From positions 1-31,220 of the IMG/VR virus record IMGVR_UViG_3300037502_001781: a stretch of DNA of 31,220 nt. One strand, written 5' to 3'. This stretch comes from a virus. Within the stretch, counting starts at the first letter, position 1; every line of letters begins with the position of its first letter. Under the pieces are notes generated by a model. That model saw nothing but the letters and a program-made list of their open reading frames with translations. It did not search any database and was not told the DNA's origin. Below are positions 7,742-14,202 of the stretch, in pieces. The position numbers and the translations under genes are program-made.

Positions 7742-8067
7742 TGCCCGACCGCATACCTACGTTTCGACCGCCCTGGATCAACAGACGCCCGCGTCAGCGA
7801 AGCGGCATCGGACGGAATCAAGGGTGGGCTGGCTACGGCAAGCGGGCTTGGAAGCTCGCTCGAGCTGAGCGGCTGAGTATCGACAACTGGCAATGCCAAG
7901 CCTGTGGCCGTGTTGTCACTGGGCGTGAGGCACACGTCGACCACATCGTGCCAAAGTCGGCCGGCGGATCGGACTTGATGAGCAACCTGCGGACTCTGTG
8001 CCGCAGTTGCCATAGCCGCAAAACCGTCATGGAAGAGCAGGGCGGTGGATTCCACAAGAAAGGTTGA
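7741..8067 (+). CDS. HNH endonuclease (packaging-associated type)
   Basis: The 108-residue protein has the HNH layout: C52-x-x-C55, then AHVDHIVPKSAGG with H65 and H68, N82 in MSNLRTLC, and the second metal pair C87-x-x-C90 with H91. Small HNH proteins near the terminase genes of cos-type phages (HK97 gp74 is the best known) are needed for terminase-driven DNA cutting. Its position ahead of terS and terL fits that role. It starts with a TGATG overlap to the upstream gene. Confidence 0.85.
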   Translation: MPDRIPTFRPPWINRRPRQRSGIGRNQGWAGYGKRAWKLARAERLSIDNWQCQACGRVVTGREAHVDHIVPKSAGGSDLMSNLRTLCRSCHSRKTVMEEQGGGFHKKG

Positions 8068-8073
8068 CGTGGC

Positions 8074-8988
8074 ATGGATGCTGCGTTCATGGGCGACAGA
8101 ACATTAGTCAAGGCGTGTCCCGATTGCGGGGTCACGTTTCACGCACACCATCCGCTGTGCGTTCGATGTGCGCCGTGCCAACGCATCTATCGCAACGCAG
8201 AAACGTCAAAACGTGATTTGGCACGACGCAAGAGGCAGAGGTTGGCAGAGCAGGCCCAGAGCCTGCTAGGGCTGGATCGCCTTGACGTAGTGCGAGACAA
8301 CGGGCATAGGTGCCGCGAGTGCCGAAGAGTGCTGTGGATCAAATGCGGGGAGGCACCCCACTACTGCCACGAATGCCGTCGTATGCGCGATGCACTAGAT
8401 GTCGCAATAGAGGTGATTGCGTTCATTGCCGGGCATGCCATTGGCTGTGGCAATGCGTGCGTGGTATGTGGCGGAATCGTGCCAGTCGTTAGGTGGAAAG
8501 GCAGCAAGACGTGTAGCGAAACATGCAGCGTTGAACTAGGCAGGCATAGGTCAAGAGAGAAGTACGAGCGTCTGACTGGCGTAAAGCCAAAGCCGCTGAA
8601 TGCACGGCGTGTATGCAAGTGGTGTGGGTGTGATGTTATCGGCACGAACGTCAATGGACGTGGTCGCAGTGTGTGTGACCAGTGCGGAATACACCACGGC
8701 ACGTTTAAGGCGAGAGCTCGTCTTTATGGCGTGCGGTACGAACACGTAGACAGAATCGCCGTTTACCAAAGAGACGGGTGGCGTTGTCAGCTATGCGGAC
8801 GGAAGACCTTAAGGCGTGCCATCAGAAACAAGAACACGCAACGCTTGCATCCAAGGTCACCCAGCATTGACCACATCACGCCCATGAGTCGGGGCGGCGA
8901 CCACGTCGAATCAAACTGCCAGTGCGCGTGTCTGTCATGCAACGTCAGGAAGCACGCGAGGCTGATTGGCCAGCGGCGGCTTTTTTAG
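8074..8988 (+). CDS. Multi-zinc-ribbon HNH endonuclease, possible homing enzyme
   Basis: The 304-residue protein has at least five Cys-pair knuckles (C15/C18, C80/C83, C98/C101, C129/C132, C181/C184 and C201/C204). They are followed by a C-terminal HNH nuclease: C238/C241, SIDHITPMSRGGDH with D266-H267, N281, and C286/C289. This is much longer than a packaging HNH. By eye its codons are less GC-rich at third positions than those of its neighbours (many TGT, CGT and GCA codons), which suggests later arrival. Large zinc-rich HNH proteins in phages are often free-standing homing endonucleases. It lies only 0.8 kb upstream of the interrupted Walker A site of terL. ATG 8074 or 8089 may be the start. 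Confidence 0.75.
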   Translation: MDAAFMGDRTLVKACPDCGVTFHAHHPLCVRCAPCQRIYRNAETSKRDLARRKRQRLAEQAQSLLGLDRLDVVRDNGHRCRECRRVLWIKCGEAPHYCHECRRMRDALDVAIEVIAFIAGHAIGCGNACVVCGGIVPVVRWKGSKTCSETCSVELGRHRSREKYERLTGVKPKPLNARRVCKWCGCDVIGTNVNGRGRSVCDQCGIHHGTFKARARLYGVRYEHVDRIAVYQRDGWRCQLCGRKTLRRAIRNKNTQRLHPRSPSIDHITPMSRGGDHVESNCQCACLSCNVRKHARLIGQRRLF

Positions 8989-9108
8989 AACTTTGCATGC
9001 AAAAAGCAAAATCACGTACTGGGCACCGCGCGTGCGCGGCATCGAAATCGCCGGGGTTTTTCTCACACGATTTGGCACGCTATTTGTGCCGCTAAGGAGT
9101 AGGCCGCC
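8989..9108 (+). promoter_or_regulatory. Terminase leader with palindromes
   Basis: This gap of 120 bases holds no gene. It contains a perfect 12-bp palindrome TTTGCATGCAAA (8992-9003), a dyad CCGCGC-GT-GCGCGG (9026-9039), and a hairpin GGCAC-GCTATTT-GTGCC (9074-9090) just before the AAGGAG of terS. A T6 run at 8981-8986 lies at the end of the HNH gene. A cos or pac site could lie here, but nothing proves it. Confidence 0.4.
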
Positions 9109-9576
9109 ATGGCTAAAGCCGGCCGCAGACCCAAGCCCACCGCCCTGAAGATTCTTGAGGGGACCGATCACGGGCCACGCAAGGTAGAGCCGAGCCTGCC
9201 GCTAGGGATTCCGCCGATGCCGAAGCGGCTCGAGGTGGACCAGGTCGCCGTGGAGAAGTGGCACGAGCTCGCCGGCATCTTGACCCGCATGGGAGTCTTG
9301 ACGTTGGGCGATGGCGAGGCGTTGGCCACGCTGTGCGAGGTGCACTCGGCGGAGCAGTCGTGCCTGCTGCAGCTGCGGGCTGGCGGCGCTGTGATGCACA
9401 CAGACTTAGGTGGCGTGAAGCCAAACCCGGCCGGGCCGCTGTATCGGTCGCTCGTCTCGCAGAAGGCGTCGCTGCTCAGCGAGTTCGGTCTGACCCCGTC
9501 GTCGAGGACGAAACTTGCCACGAAGGCCGAAGTCCAAAAAGACGAGCTTGAAGAGTTCTTCACCGCACACGGGTGA
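9109..9576 (+). CDS. terS: Terminase small subunit (P27 family)
   Basis: The 155-residue product matches P27-type small terminases: GRRPKPTALKILEGTDHGPR at the start, followed by PMPKRL, a W-x-x-L-A helix (AVEKWHELAGILTRMGVLTL), and the conserved later region GVKPNPAGPLYRSLVSQK. Small terminases bind the packaging start site and load the large subunit. AAGGAG lies 9 nt upstream of ATG 9109. Its end overlaps the start of the large-subunit frame. Confidence 0.9.
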   Translation: MAKAGRRPKPTALKILEGTDHGPRKVEPSLPLGIPPMPKRLEVDQVAVEKWHELAGILTRMGVLTLGDGEALATLCEVHSAEQSCLLQLRAGGAVMHTDLGGVKPNPAGPLYRSLVSQKASLLSEFGLTPSSRTKLATKAEVQKDELEEFFTAHG

Positions 9577-9805
9577 GAGTCGGCCCGGCATCGACCAGGC
9601 CAAGGCGGAGCGGGTGTACGCCTTCTTTGAGAAGGTGCTCAAGCACTCAAAGGGCCAGACGGCCGGGCAGCCGTTCATGCTCCTGCCATGGCAGAAGTAC
9701 GTACTAGGAGAAATCTTCGGCCGGTGTAAGCCGGACGGTACGCGACAGTACCGCCAGGCATACATCGAGATACCGAAGAAAAATCCCTTGGCCCCTGCGG
9801 CGTAA
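9515..9805 (+). CDS. terL: Terminase large subunit, N-terminal part up to the interrupted Walker A
   Basis: This frame encodes the start of an HK97-type large terminase: ERVYAFFEKVLKHSKGQTAG, then FMLLPWQKYVLGEIFG and RQAYIEIPKKN. PWQ-x-x-x-L-x-x-x-F-G and the basic strand before the P-loop are hallmarks of the family. The P-loop should read KKNGKST, but after AAT (9782-9784, Asn) the frame runs into a hairpin and stops at TAA 9803-9805. Starts available are TTG 9515 or TTG 9548; no ATG is present. The remainder continues in another frame from 9828. Joined across the gap, the protein is about 524-535 residues, normal for the family. As an isolated 90-residue peptide it would be useless, so the two parts are probably expressed as one. 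Confidence 0.8.
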   Translation: MPRRPKSKKTSLKSSSPHTGESRPGIDQAKAERVYAFFEKVLKHSKGQTAGQPFMLLPWQKYVLGEIFGRCKPDGTRQYRQAYIEIPKKNPLAPAA

Positions 9806-9830
9806 GTCGTAGGGGCCAAGGGGACGCAAC
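9785..9830 (+). other. 46-nt hairpin insert in the terL Walker A, candidate ribosome-bypass element
   Basis: The insert lies between AAT (9782-9784) and GGA (9831-9833). Bases 9785-9796 (CCCTTGGCCCCT) pair perfectly with 9811-9822. The stem continues with five pairs (9797-9801 with 9806-9810, two of them G-U) and closes on a GTAA tetraloop of GNRA type. The loop contains the in-frame stop TAA (9803-9805). The downstream frame is closed as well by TAG 9810-9812. The last codon of the insert is AAC (9828-9830), Asn like the take-off AAT, and one tRNA-Asn reads both. AAGGGG at 9818-9823 is a Shine-Dalgarno-like run before the landing codon. Skipping 43 nt plus re-pairing gives PKKNGKST. This layout matches the T4 gene 60 bypass; the function here is inferred. 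Confidence 0.7.
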
Positions 9831-11168
9831 GGAAAGTCAACGCTGCTGGCTGGCATTAGCCTGTACGCACTCTTGGCGGACTCTGAAGCCGGCGCTGAAA
9901 TCTACGGGTGCGGATCGGATCGTGAACAAGGCTCGATCATCTACCGCGAGGCGGCGTCGATGGTCCGATCTTCGCCAGCGCTGAGCAAGGTGCTCGAGGT
10001 CGTCGACAGCCGGAAGAGCATCATTCACCGGGCAAGCAACTCGTTCTATCGGGTGCTCTCAGCGGATGCGTTCCGGGCTGAGGGTCTCAACATTCACTGC
10101 CTGCTGTTCGACGAGCTGCACGCCCAGCGAGGTGACCGCCGGCTGTGGGATGCCCTGCGGTACGGCGGTGCGGCCCGGCGGCAGCCGCTGGTGCTGTCGA
10201 TTACCACGGCCGGCGAGTTCAACAAGTCGCACCTGTGGTGGGAGCAGCACGACTACGCCGAGCGGTGCATTGCCGACCCGACCTTTGACCCGAGCTTCTT
10301 CGGGTGCATCTACGCTGCCGACCGGGAAGATGACTGGCAGTTGCCGAAGGTCTGGCACAAAGCCAACCCGTCGCTTGGCGAGACGATCAGCGAGGAGTCT
10401 TTTGCAGCCGACTGTCGTGAGGCAGCCAACTCAGCCACCAAGCTCTCGTCGTTCCTGCGGTATCGGCTCAACGTGCCGACGACCACCGACGTGAAGTGGG
10501 TGCGGCCTGACCAGATCGAGACGTGCATGGCCGGGCCGCCCGAGCCGCTCGACGGCCGGGAGTTCTGGGCGGGGCTCGACCTGGCCAGCACGTTCGACAC
10601 GTCGGCCTTTGTGGCGTGGTTCCCGGCCGATGACGGGCACGTCGATGTCTACGCCCACTTCTGGATTCCTGGCGAGAACGCTGCCCGGCGTGAGCGTGAG
10701 GACCGGGTGCCGTACTCGCAGTGGCAGCGCGATGGGTGGCTGACGATCACGGACGGCCGCAGTACCGACTACGGCGTGATTCAACGCGACATCATGGCCT
10801 TCTGTGAGAAGCACCGTTGTCGTGGGCTAGGCATCGACAGGTGGAACGCCACGATGCTGGCCCAGCAGCTCGCGGGCGAGGGCTTGCCGGTCGTCATGTT
10901 CGGGCAAGGGTTCGCCTCGATGAGCTCGCCGACCAAGCGACTTGAGGCGTTGTTAGTCGAGGGAAAACTGCGGTTGGCCGGCAATAGGCTGCTAGGCTGG
11001 CAACTAGGCAACGCAGCCGTGCAGATGGACCCGGCTGGTAACGTCAAGTTGTCAAAGGCCAAGAGCACAGAGCGGATTGACGGGGCGGTGGCCTTAGCCA
11101 TGGCGTGCGGCATCCACATGGGCGAGCAGCAAAAGCCGACCGAGATGCCGGAAATCTCCTTCTGGTGA
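9828..11168 (+). CDS. terL: Terminase large subunit, C-terminal part (P-loop, ATPase, nuclease)
   Basis: Counting from landing codon AAC 9828, the frame reads NGKSTLLAGISLYALLADSE, i.e. the second half of the Walker A and the helix after it, and continues to TGA 11168 without damage. Walker B is LNIHCLLFDELHAQ, and a coupling region with VLSITTAGEF follows. The nuclease domain begins with FWAGLDLASTFDTSAF (first catalytic Asp), with GIDRWNA and IDGAVALAMA later. These are HK97/YmfN-type terminase features. TTG 9873 and ATG 9960 could act as internal starts, but their products would lack the P-loop. The portal gene follows after 4 nt. Conservation of the full downstream domain argues against a dead gene. 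Confidence 0.85.
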   Translation, partial: NGKSTLLAGISLYALLADSEAGAEIYGCGSDREQGSIIYREAASMVRSSPALSKVLEVVDSRKSIIHRASNSFYRVLSADAFRAEGLNIHCLLFDELHAQRGDRRLWDALRYGGAARRQPLVLSITTAGEFNKSHLWWEQHDYAERCIADPTFDPSFFGCIYAADREDDWQLPKVWHKANPSLGETISEESFAADCREAANSATKLSSFLRYRLNVPTTTDVKWVRPDQIETCMAGPPEPLDGREFWAGLDLASTFDTSAFVAWFPADDGHVDVYAHFWIPGENAARREREDRVPYSQWQRDGWLTITDGRSTDYGVIQRDIMAFCEKHRCRGLGIDRWNATMLAQQLAGEGLPVVMFGQGFASMSSPTKRLEALLVEGKLRLAGNRLLGWQLGNAAVQMDPAGNVKLSKAKSTERIDGAVALAMACGIHMGEQQKPTEMPEISFW

Positions 11169-11172
11169 GGCT

Positions 11173-12426
11173 ATGAGCACCGAAACAGCCGTCCCTGAAA
11201 TCAAGTGGCTCGAGGAGCGTACGAGCCGCTGGGATGACCTGGTGATGCTCGCCGGCGATCAGGGCGTGCGGGTCACGCCCGAGACGGCGATGAAGACCAG
11301 CATCTGGTTCGCCTGTGCTCGCGTTGTGGCAGAGACTGTCGCCAGCCTGCCACTGCACCTGTACCGCCGGATTAACGACGAGCGGGTTGAGCGAGCCCGT
11401 AATCTGCCGCTGTACCGCGTGCTCGCCAAGCGGCCTAACTCGTGGCAGACGCGGTACGAGTGGGTGGAGGGCATGTGCCTGCACCTCGGGTTCTACGGGT
11501 CGGCCTACAACCTCAAGGTGCCCGGTGCCCGTGGCAGCGTGACCGAGCTGCACCCGCTGCACCCGTCTGGCATGGAGGTAAGGCAGGAAGACGACCACAG
11601 CCTCACGTACCTCTACCGGGTTCCTGGCACGGGCCGGCAGGTTGTCTACCGCGACGACCAGATCATGCACGTGCGGTGGCTATCGTTCGACGGCGTCAAC
11701 GGTGCGGTGCCAGTCGACCTGGGCAAGGACGCTATCGGCCTCGCTCGGTCGCTTGAGCAGTACGCCGCGACGTTCTACCGCAACAACGCTCAGCCGGGCG
11801 TAGTGCTGCACACCGAGCAGGCCCTGCCACGCGAGGTCCGCGAGCAGCTGCGTGAGCAGTGGAATAACAGGCACCGGGGGCCGTCTCGGGCTGGCGAGGT
11901 GGCGGTGCTCAGCAACGGCCTCAAGGTCGATACCGTCTCGGCCACCAACCAAGAGAGCCAACTGGCCGAGCTCTGGATGCAGGCGCTGCTGGCCGTGTGC
12001 CGGATCTGGAAGATGCCGCCCCACATGGTGCAGGAGCTGGGTCGGGCCACGTGGGGCAACCTCGCCAGCGAGATGGTGAGCTTTGAGAAGTTCACCATCC
12101 AGCCCTGGCTGCGTCGCATCGAAGGTGCCATTGAGCGGGACATCATCGGCGACGATGACGACCTGTATGCTGAGTTCCTGGTTGAGGGCCTGCTGCGTAG
12201 CGACATCACGACCCGCTACCAGGCGTACGAGGTTGCCGTGCGTAATGGTTGGATGACGCCCGAGGAAGTGCGGCAGAAGGAGAACCTCGGGCCGATGCCG
12301 GAGGACGACTCGCCGGGCGAGGTCGAGGGCGTGCCGGCCGACACCGTCGAAGACGTGGCGGAGGCTGTGGGCCAGTCACCCGATGACGCGCCAGACGATG
12401 GCGAAGGGATGGCCAATGGCAGTTGA
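11173..12426 (+). CDS. Portal protein (HK97 family)
   Basis: The 417-residue product has the order and length of HK97-type portals. Early comes TSIWFACARVVAETVASLPL, then LPLYRVLAKRPNSWQTRYEW, the central FYRNNAQPGVVLHTEQAL, and LWMQALLAVCRIWKMPPHMV with GRATWGNLASEM. Portals form the dodecameric ring at one capsid vertex through which DNA enters and leaves. The C-terminus is acidic and disordered (EDDSPGEVEGVPADTVEDVA). The final 11 nt overlap the protease gene, which suggests coupled expression. Confidence 0.92.
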   Translation: MSTETAVPEIKWLEERTSRWDDLVMLAGDQGVRVTPETAMKTSIWFACARVVAETVASLPLHLYRRINDERVERARNLPLYRVLAKRPNSWQTRYEWVEGMCLHLGFYGSAYNLKVPGARGSVTELHPLHPSGMEVRQEDDHSLTYLYRVPGTGRQVVYRDDQIMHVRWLSFDGVNGAVPVDLGKDAIGLARSLEQYAATFYRNNAQPGVVLHTEQALPREVREQLREQWNNRHRGPSRAGEVAVLSNGLKVDTVSATNQESQLAELWMQALLAVCRIWKMPPHMVQELGRATWGNLASEMVSFEKFTIQPWLRRIEGAIERDIIGDDDDLYAEFLVEGLLRSDITTRYQAYEVAVRNGWMTPEEVRQKENLGPMPEDDSPGEVEGVPADTVEDVAEAVGQSPDDAPDDGEGMANGS

Positions 12427-13798
12427 CCTGAAGCCCACGGCCGGCATGGCCGAGGCGGCCCGTACCGGGCTGCGGCTGCACAACGAAGGCAAGAGCGGCG
12501 ACGGGCTCAAGCCCGAGACCGTCCGGCGTGCCAACATCATCGCTGCCCGCGAAGAGCTCACCGAGGACCACGTCCGTGAGATGAGTGCGTGGTTTGCCCG
12601 GCACGAGTCCGACCGGCGGCCCGACTGGAACAAGCAAGGCGAGGAAACGCCGGGCTTCGTGGCGTGGATGCTGTGGGGCGGCGACGCTGGCCAGCAGTGG
12701 TCTGCCAGGAAGGTCGAACAACTAGACCGCGAAGACGACAGGAGCAATGCCATGGAAGGCATGATCGAAAAGCGTGATATGCCCTTTGAGGACGATGGCG
12801 AGCTGGTCATTGAGACCCGGGCCGATGGGCGGCCGGTCATTAAGGGCTACGCGGTTGTCTACAACCGGCTCAGCGTCGACCTGGGCGGGTTCCGCGAGCG
12901 GATCATGCCCGGGGCCTTTGACGCCGTGCTGAACCGGCAGCGGGGCCGCAGCGACCTGGTGAGCTACTACAACCACAACCCCGACATCCTGCTTGGCCGG
13001 GAGTCGAGCGGCACGCTTGAGGTGTTCTCGGACGAGAAGGGCGTGGGCTACATCGTGACGCCGCCGGCAACTCGGGCAGACATCGTCGAGCTTATCCAGC
13101 GCCGGGACGTGAAGGGCTCATCGTTCACGTTCAGCGTGGACAAGGGCGGCGAGGCGTTCGTCACAGACGAGACAGGCCGGGCGATCCGCGAGGTGCGGGC
13201 CGCCACGATCTACGAGCTGGGACCAGTGGTGCAGCCGGCGTACCCAAGCACGTCGGCGGCGGTGGCCATGAGGTCGTTCCAGGCATGGCTTGCAGAGCAG
13301 CGATGCGTCTGCGGCAAGCAGGACGATCACGTGCAGAAAGCCCGCCAGCAGCAAGCGGCGGCGGCCATGAGTGCCGCCATTCGGCTGACGTCTGCTCGCC
13401 TGAAGTCGTTTGTGCGTAACTGCGGAACTGGCAGCGGCGGCTTTCAGTCAGGCAACACATGCGGGAAGGGTGGTGGATCTGGAGATTCCGGGTCTGGCGA
13501 GTCAAGCGGGCCAAGCAGTGACGGCGGTGGCACTGCTCCTGGTGCTGGGCCAGGCCCAGGAGGCTTGCAAGCACCGGCTGCAAAGCACAACGTCAAAATC
13601 CCGAAAGACAAAAAGCGGCTGACCATCGATCAGTCGGCTGCGGCCCTGAAACAGCTGGGCTACAAGGTTGGCCCGACAGTAACGAAGAAAGTTGGCAAGG
13701 GCTATGTGACCATGGTGACTCTGACTGATTCCAAGGGACACAGCGCCTTGGCAACCACGGATGAAGTCAAGGACTTGGTGTACGGCAATCAATCGTGA
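12416..13798 (+). CDS. HK97-type prohead protease with extra N- and C-terminal domains
   Basis: ATG 12416 has AAGGGA upstream and gives 460 residues, far more than the usual 180-250. Residues 1-105 form an extra domain (HNEGKSGDGLKPETVRRA, and WMLWGGDAGQQW). Residues about 110-290 are the protease: VIKGYAVVYNRLS, ERIMPGAF, YNHNPDILLGR with probable catalytic H187, and KGSSFTFSV with Ser at 235/236. After it come FVRNCGTGSGGFQSGNTCG, a Gly/Ser/Pro linker and a folded-looking C-terminal domain of about 65 residues (KRLTIDQSAAALKQLGYKVG). The protease matures capsid proteins inside the prohead. The added parts may be scaffold or delivery domains. Confidence 0.85.
   Translation: MAVDLKPTAGMAEAARTGLRLHNEGKSGDGLKPETVRRANIIAAREELTEDHVREMSAWFARHESDRRPDWNKQGEETPGFVAWMLWGGDAGQQWSARKVEQLDREDDRSNAMEGMIEKRDMPFEDDGELVIETRADGRPVIKGYAVVYNRLSVDLGGFRERIMPGAFDAVLNRQRGRSDLVSYYNHNPDILLGRESSGTLEVFSDEKGVGYIVTPPATRADIVELIQRRDVKGSSFTFSVDKGGEAFVTDETGRAIREVRAATIYELGPVVQPAYPSTSAAVAMRSFQAWLAEQRCVCGKQDDHVQKARQQQAAAAMSAAIRLTSARLKSFVRNCGTGSGGFQSGNTCGKGGGSGDSGSGESSGPSSDGGGTAPGAGPGPGGLQAPAAKHNVKIPKDKKRLTIDQSAAALKQLGYKVGPTVTKKVGKGYVTMVTLTDSKGHSALATTDEVKDLVYGNQS
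12740..12754 (+). promoter_or_regulatory. Internal ribosome binding site and ATG within the protease gene
   Basis: AGGAG (12740-12744) stands 7 nt ahead of the in-frame ATG at 12752. Translation from here would give a 348-residue protease without its N-terminal domain (MEGMIEKRDMPFEDDGELVI at the start). The new start lies right at the domain boundary. Confidence 0.45.
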
Positions 13799-13959
13799 GA
13801 GCGTTCGTAGTGGCCATGATGTCGCCCGTGCTGTGGCTTGCCGAGCAGGCTACACCTGAGTCGATGCCACACGAGGTCGAACCCGACATCGTCAAGGCAT
13901 CCATGCGGCTGCGAGCCGCGCGACTCAGGAGCTTCATGCGTGGCAGTCAAGCCAGGTGA
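13795..13959 (+). CDS. Short protein sharing a motif with the protease C-region
   Basis: A 54-codon frame begins at GTG 13795, overlapping the protease stop as GTGA, and ends at TGA 13957. The sequence begins VRAFVVAMMSPVLWLAEQAT. It ends in ASMRLRAARLRSFMRGSQAR, which resembles AAIRLTSARLKSFVRN of the protease just upstream, so the two may share a binding helix or come from a partial duplication. Overlap of both ends with neighbours supports it, but no family is recognised. Confidence 0.45.
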   Translation: MRAFVVAMMSPVLWLAEQATPESMPHEVEPDIVKASMRLRAARLRSFMRGSQAR

Positions 13960-14137
13960 TACGTGCCCGGAGTGCCGCAAGGCACGGCTTCGCACGTACA
14001 GCAGCCGGCCGATGAGCGCGACGCAGCAGGTGCGTTACATCGAGTGCCCGGCCTGTGGGCATCGCACAAAGGCGATCGTGCCGGCGGAGTTCATCTACCG
14101 CCGTTCGTTCTACGTAGAAACAACCTCGCCCAAATAG
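13940..14137 (+). CDS. Small zinc-ribbon protein
   Basis: GTG 13940 has AGGAG (13927-13931) 8 nt upstream; the product is 65 residues. It has two metal knuckles, DTCPECRKA and ECPACGHRT, separated by a T-x-x-x-R-Y-style stretch (SATQQVRYIEC). The layout resembles Ogr/Delta-type small zinc activators of late phage genes, but the similarity is general. The longer frame from 13838 is the shadow part. It lies between the protease and capsid genes, an unusual place for a transcription factor. Confidence 0.55.
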   Translation: MAVKPGDTCPECRKARLRTYSSRPMSATQQVRYIECPACGHRTKAIVPAEFIYRRSFYVETTSPK

Positions 14138-14146
14138 TGCCATTCG

Positions 14147-14193
14147 TCCCGTAGCGTGAGTGACAGACACGGATTCTGTCACCCATTACGGGA
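14147..14193 (+). promoter_or_regulatory. Two-part stem-loop ahead of the major capsid gene
   Basis: The outer stem TCCCGTA (14147-14153) pairs with TACGGGA (14187-14193). The inner stem GTGACAGA (14160-14167) pairs with TCTGTCAC (14175-14182), with loop CACGGAT. The right outer arm holds GGGA of the GGGAG ribosome binding site of the capsid gene. The structure could control capsid translation, protect or process the mRNA, or weakly terminate transcription; no T run follows. Confidence 0.6.
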
Positions 14194-14202
14194 GTGCCAA
14201 GG

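Noticed and set aside
9515-11168. terL as a plain pseudogene or simple frameshift
   Set aside because: The downstream 440 codons are intact and keep all motifs, and the insert carries stops in both relevant frames with matched flanking Asn codons, which random decay would not produce. An assembly or sequencing fault cannot be excluded without reads.
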